From: an uncultured Gammaproteobacteria bacterium
GTDB lineage: Bacteria; Pseudomonadota; Gammaproteobacteria; Rariloculales; Rariloculaceae
Length of the DNA: 9,393 nt
NCBI GenBank assembly: GCA_946887385.1
Contig: CAMPKU010000182.1
Span: 1-9,393, forward strand
Direction of reading: 5' to 3'
Part shown: positions 6,621 to 9,393 of the stretch, in pieces
Layout of the letters: each line of letters opens with the position of its first letter
How positions within the stretch are numbered: the first letter of the stretch is position 1
The notes under the pieces: model-generated
The model's input: the letters and a program-made list of their open reading frames with translations, nothing else
Database searches by the model: none
Told to the model about the DNA's origin: nothing
Made by a program: the position numbers and the translations under genes

Positions 6621-7637
6621 ATGCGATCGCTGCACGGGAAAGCCATCGTCGTTACCGGCGCCTCGAGCGGAGTCGGTCGCGCAATCGCGCGAGCGTTCGC
6701 CGAGCGCGGCGCAAAAGTCGCGTTGCTCGCGCGCGGCGTGGATGGCTTGGAGCGTGCGGCAGTCGAGGTCGCCGAGCGCGGCGGCGAAGCGCTCGTGTTG
6801 CCGCTCGACGTCGCGAACGCTGCCGCGGTCGACGCGGCCGCCGCCCGCGTGGCTGCCGAGTGGGGCGGAATCGACGTGTGGATCAATGACGCGATGGTGT
6901 CGGTGTTTGCGCCGGTGGCACAGACGACCGCCGATGAGTACCGCAGGGTGATGGAAGTCAACTATCTCGGCTACGTGCATGGCACGCTCGCTGCGTTGCG
7001 GCACATGCGCTGCCGCGGCAGCGGCGTCATCGTGCAGGTGGGGTCGGCACTTGCCTACCGCTCGATCCCGCTGCAAAGCGCCTATTGCGCATCGAAGGCT
7101 GCCATCAGGGCGTTCACGGACTCGCTGCGCAGTGAGCTGATTCGCGAACGAAGCGCGATCGCTATCACGATGTTGCAGCTGCCGGCCGTCAATACGCCGC
7201 AGTTCGAAGTGGTGCGTAACCGGCTCGCGATGCATCCGCAGCCCGTTCCGCCTGTCTATCAGCCCGAGCTGATCGCAAGAGCAGCGGTGCAGGCGGCGCT
7301 CCGCCCGCGCCGCGAGATGTGGCTCGGCTTCAGTACGGTAAAGGCCATCGTCGCGCAGCGCCTTGCGCCCGCATTGCTCGACCGGTACTTGTCGCGGCAC
7401 GCGTGGGAGTCGCAGCAAACGGAAGATTTGCCGCCGGGACATCCGCGAAAGCACTCTGTCGACAATCTCGACGCGCCACTTCCCGGCGATCGCGGCGCGC
7501 ACGGACCGTTCGGCGATCGAGCGCGCTCGTTCGACGTCTCGCTCTGGGCCCGGCTGCATCCGAAGCTGACAGCCGCTTGCGTGGGCCTCATCGCCGGGGC
7601 CGCGATCAACCTACTGCGCCGCACGCGAGTGACATAG
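6621..7637 (+). CDS. Short-chain dehydrogenase/reductase with C-terminal membrane helix
   Basis: The product is a 338-residue classical-type SDR oxidoreductase using NAD(H) or NADP(H); the substrate is unknown. Visible motifs are the nucleotide-binding TGASSGVG at 12-19, an LDV at 62-64 for adenine binding, the catalytic N114 (MEVNYLG), S142, and Y155/K159 (YCASK). The usual NNAG motif is changed to NDAM (89-92). The R38 region (LLARG) hints at NADP preference, as an inference. The Rossmann domain ends around 250. A Pro/Arg-rich linker and a hydrophobic helix (about 314-332, LTAACVGLIAGAAINLL) followed by RRTR suggest tail anchoring to the inner membrane. The frame is open upstream to 6504, but that would overlap the BON gene by 98 bases; the ATG at 6621 starts just before the Rossmann fold and has a GGGGA ribosome site. 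Confidence 0.88.
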   Translation: MRSLHGKAIVVTGASSGVGRAIARAFAERGAKVALLARGVDGLERAAVEVAERGGEALVLPLDVANAAAVDAAAARVAAEWGGIDVWINDAMVSVFAPVAQTTADEYRRVMEVNYLGYVHGTLAALRHMRCRGSGVIVQVGSALAYRSIPLQSAYCASKAAIRAFTDSLRSELIRERSAIAITMLQLPAVNTPQFEVVRNRLAMHPQPVPPVYQPELIARAAVQAALRPRREMWLGFSTVKAIVAQRLAPALLDRYLSRHAWESQQTEDLPPGHPRKHSVDNLDAPLPGDRGAHGPFGDRARSFDVSLWARLHPKLTAACVGLIAGAAINLLRRTRVT

Positions 7638-7666
7638 CTCGTCGCCCTTTGGCGCGATGATCGGTT

Positions 7667-7690
7667 TCGGCACAGATATTGCTGTGCTGA
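7667..7690 (+). repeat. Inverted repeat directly before the lipoprotein start codon
   Basis: GCACAG (7670-7675) and CTGTGC (7682-7687) are perfect complements around ATATTG. The stem extends outward through a G-T wobble, C-G and T-A, giving nine pairs. It ends four bases before the ATG at 7694 and occupies the place where a ribosome site would be; no purine-rich Shine-Dalgarno sequence is visible. No T tract follows, so it is not a terminator. It may be an operator or an RNA hairpin controlling translation. Confidence 0.45.
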
Positions 7691-7693
7691 GCC

Positions 7694-8383
7694 ATGAGCA
7701 AACGAATCACCCTGTTGCTGGCTAGTGCGGCGCTCGGGGGCTGTGCCGCATCGACGCAGATCCAATCCAGCTGGAGCGATCCGACGTTCTCCGGCGCGCC
7801 GCTCGACCGTATCGCGGTGGTTGCGCTGTTCGATACGACGGCAGAGAGCAGGACGTTCGAGCAAGCCGCCACGCGCGCTCTCGAGGAGCGCGGAGTGGCT
7901 GCCGTGCCCGCCCACACCATCGTGAGCGACGAGCGGATGTACGAAGAGCAGGAACTGCGGGAGCAGCTGGCGGAAGCCGACGTCGACGGCATCCTGATCT
8001 ACCGGCTGATCGCCGTTGACGAGCGCAACGTGTATCGCAACCCGACACCGTACATGTACGTGCCGCGCGGTATGGTATTCGGTGATCCCTATTACTGGTA
8101 TTACTATCCGGGCTGGGACTACTACTGGCATTGGCGCTCGAGCTGGGACGTCACGCACTCGCCGGGTTATTGGGAGCCGCTGACCTACGTCATCGTCGAG
8201 TCGTCGCTGTACGATGCCCGCCGCAACCGCCTCGTGTGGACCGCTAAATCGGCAACGATGGACGACACGAGGTTCGAAACGTTGGCCGACTCGATCGTCG
8301 ACAAGGTCAGCGACGAGCTCGTCGCGATGGACGTCGTAGCCGAAGGCGCCGGCGACGCCGATCGCACGGCCGCGGTATTCTGA
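7694..8383 (+). CDS. Aromatic-rich envelope lipoprotein (possibly DUF4136-like)
   Basis: This is a 229-residue predicted lipoprotein. A short signal peptide ends in the lipobox LGGC, so C17 would be the lipidated residue. With Ala-Ala at +2 and +3 an outer-membrane location is expected, by the usual rule. The mature part begins with an alpha/beta domain (about 38-112: IAVVALFDTT, a long helix 55-67, then DVDGILIYRLIAVD). The C-terminal part (163-212: TYVIVESSLYDARRNRLVWTAKSATMD and a final helix) resembles DUF4136-type or related small lipoproteins, but I do not assign the family firmly. An insert at 114-160 is extremely rich in Tyr and Trp (for example PYYWYYYPGWDYYWHW at 132-147). No ribosome site is visible; the start is set by the lipobox signal peptide. 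The gene lies 56 bases after the dehydrogenase and 42 bases before the Omp85-like gene. Confidence 0.8.
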   Translation: MSKRITLLLASAALGGCAASTQIQSSWSDPTFSGAPLDRIAVVALFDTTAESRTFEQAATRALEERGVAAVPAHTIVSDERMYEEQELREQLAEADVDGILIYRLIAVDERNVYRNPTPYMYVPRGMVFGDPYYWYYYPGWDYYWHWRSSWDVTHSPGYWEPLTYVIVESSLYDARRNRLVWTAKSATMDDTRFETLADSIVDKVSDELVAMDVVAEGAGDADRTAAVF

Positions 8384-8389
8384 TCGCCT

Positions 8390-8404
8390 CGCCCTTCAAG
8401 GGCG
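8390..8404 (+). repeat. Small GC-rich hairpin between the lipoprotein and Omp85-like genes
   Basis: CGCCCT and AGGGCG are perfect complements around a TCA loop, seven bases after the lipoprotein stop codon. No T tract follows, so termination here is unlikely; an RNA-stability or processing element is possible. The six-pair stem may also be chance in GC-rich DNA. Confidence 0.3.
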
Positions 8405-8425
8405 GCACAGAGGAGGTCGCGCTCG

Positions 8426-9393
8426 ATGCCATCGCGGCCCGCGCCGAAGCAAGGCCGGCGTCGGGCGTGGCACTGCATGGCTGCGTGCCTCGTCGCGGCA
8501 CTCGTTACGTCGAGCCTCGCGCCGCCGGCCGCCGGTCAAGCCTCGCGCGTCTACGTGCGGCGCATCGAGTTCGCCGGCGTGGTCGGAATCAACGACGAGG
8601 TTCTTCGCCGTGAGCTGTTGCAGGTGGAAGCCACCTACTTGAACACCGCGGCGCTCGATCGCTCGCTCGCGCGGCTCGAAAGGCTACCCTACGTTGCAAG
8701 CGCCGTTGCGTCGCTACAGCCCGTCGACGGCAACCTCGAGCTCGTCGACATTGTCATTCGGATCGTCGAGGCGCCGGCGCGGCGCTACGGCGTCGGCGGC
8801 GCCTATTCAGGCGGGCTGCGCGGCAGGCTGCATGGTTACTTCGTCAACGAGAACGTGCTCGGCACCGGACAACGCCTCGAGACTCGCGCCGAAGGTAACG
8901 AGCTATTTTTCACCGGCGAGCTCCGCCACACCGATCCCTACGCGCGGTTGCCGGGCGTGAGCCGCACGATCGGGCTCACGACGCGCCGCGTCGACCGTCT
9001 GACCGTTGACAGCTCGCGTATCGACACCAATGTCGACAGCGCGCTCCTCGAGTACGCGTATCGCTTGGCGGCGCCGGCGCTGGGCGGGCCGACCGCCGCG
9101 CCACCTGATTTCGACGGGGGAACGGGCAATGCGTGGCTCAGGTTCGGCATCGAGCTCAGCCGTGTTCAAATCGCCGCCGACGCCGCGGCGAGCGAGCAGC
9201 TTCGCCGCTGGATCGCGGCGGCAGACGGCGCGCTCGGCCAGGCCACATCGGCGCGAGCGTCGTTCACGACCGCCGATTTTCTGATGCAATGGCGGCATGA
9301 CACGCGCGACACGCCGATCTTCGCATCGACGGGCCTCGAGCAAACGCTTGCGCTGCGCTCGAGCTTGCCGGGCGGCGATGTCCGCTACCAACG
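8426..9393 (+). CDS. BamA/Omp85-family outer-membrane protein with a single POTRA domain (partial, 3' end outside window)
   Basis: The first 322 residues are present; the frame is still open at the right edge. A basic, rather long signal peptide (1-39, cleavage near AAGQA) is followed by one POTRA domain (about 42-117: VRRIEFAGVVGINDEVLRRE, LERLPYVASAVASL, VDIVIRIVEAP) that most resembles POTRA5 of BamA. The beta-barrel then begins: GVGGAYS, ENVLGTGQRLE (143-153, like the LGTG turn of BamA), a TDPYARLPG (169-177) turn, and FTTADFLMQWRHDTRDTPIFASTG at 280-303. Family members insert or export beta-barrel proteins. Full BamA has five POTRA domains, so this is a reduced paralogue, not the essential BamA. 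A complete product of roughly 500 residues would be expected. The ATG at 8426 has AGGAGG nine bases upstream. The lipoprotein gene just upstream is a candidate partner, by analogy with BamA and its lipoproteins. Confidence 0.85.
   Translation, partial: MPSRPAPKQGRRRAWHCMAACLVAALVTSSLAPPAAGQASRVYVRRIEFAGVVGINDEVLRRELLQVEATYLNTAALDRSLARLERLPYVASAVASLQPVDGNLELVDIVIRIVEAPARRYGVGGAYSGGLRGRLHGYFVNENVLGTGQRLETRAEGNELFFTGELRHTDPYARLPGVSRTIGLTTRRVDRLTVDSSRIDTNVDSALLEYAYRLAAPALGGPTAAPPDFDGGTGNAWLRFGIELSRVQIAADAAASEQLRRWIAAADGALGQATSARASFTTADFLMQWRHDTRDTPIFASTGLEQTLALRSSLPGGDVRYQ

Noticed and set aside
4990..6961. Long - strand open frames of 359 and 463 codons across the BON gene
   Set aside because: They lie opposite a gene with clear signal peptide, ribosome site and six recognisable domains; they read as Arg/Ser/Thr/Ala-rich or Val/Asp/Arg-rich sequence without a fold, as expected for antisense frames in GC-rich DNA.
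6294..8158. - strand open frames opposite the dehydrogenase and lipoprotein genes
   Set aside because: They are antisense shadows: Arg/Ala/His-rich, no motif, no ribosome site, while the + strand carries intact SDR and lipoprotein signatures.

Overview
The window is GC-rich DNA with closely packed genes and typical bacterial start signals (AGGAGG-type ribosome sites, an ATGA stop/start overlap). It encodes Sec signal peptides, one lipoprotein and the start of a BamA-type outer-membrane barrel, so the host is a Gram-negative bacterium. A high-GC proteobacterium, probably gamma, fits best, but no RNA gene or other marker allows a closer placement. I see no rRNA, tRNA, CRISPR array, insertion sequence, phage gene or attachment site.

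Layout. Positions 1-117 hold the C-terminal tail of an unidentified gene on the + strand. Facing it on the - strand is a two-gene unit: a DUF475/TerC-type membrane protein (2259-1228) followed, with a 4-base ATGA overlap, by an exported M23 (LytM-type) metallopeptidase (1231-179). Divergent from that unit is an exported SIMPL/DUF541 protein (+, start 2322 or more likely 2436, to 3200). It converges on a secreted PRC-barrel protein (-, 3982-3224). A 260-base divergent intergenic region (3983-4242) then separates this gene from a run of five + strand genes: an internally duplicated two-PRC-barrel protein (4243-4989), an exported protein with six BON domains (5099-6601), a short-chain dehydrogenase with a C-terminal membrane helix (6621-7637), an aromatic-rich lipoprotein (7694-8383), and a signal peptide plus single POTRA plus Omp85 barrel protein that runs off the right edge (8426-9393).

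How the genes may fit together. Nearly every product is predicted to be in or across the envelope: periplasmic BON, SIMPL and PRC proteins, an M23 peptidase acting on peptidoglycan, an inner-membrane transporter-like protein, a lipoprotein and an outer-membrane barrel. BON, PRC and SIMPL proteins are widely linked to envelope or osmotic stress, so an envelope-maintenance locus is a reasonable inference but is not proven. The features most worth a second look are: (1) a terminator-like hairpin with a 7-T tract between the divergent region and the ribosome site of the two-PRC gene, preceded by a second hairpin whose 3' arm could pair with it, an attenuator-like layout; (2) the reduced one-POTRA BamA relative next to a lipoprotein; (3) the six-BON architecture; (4) tyrosine/tryptophan-rich patches recurring in three of the clustered envelope proteins; and (5) the translationally coupled TerC-type/metallopeptidase pair.
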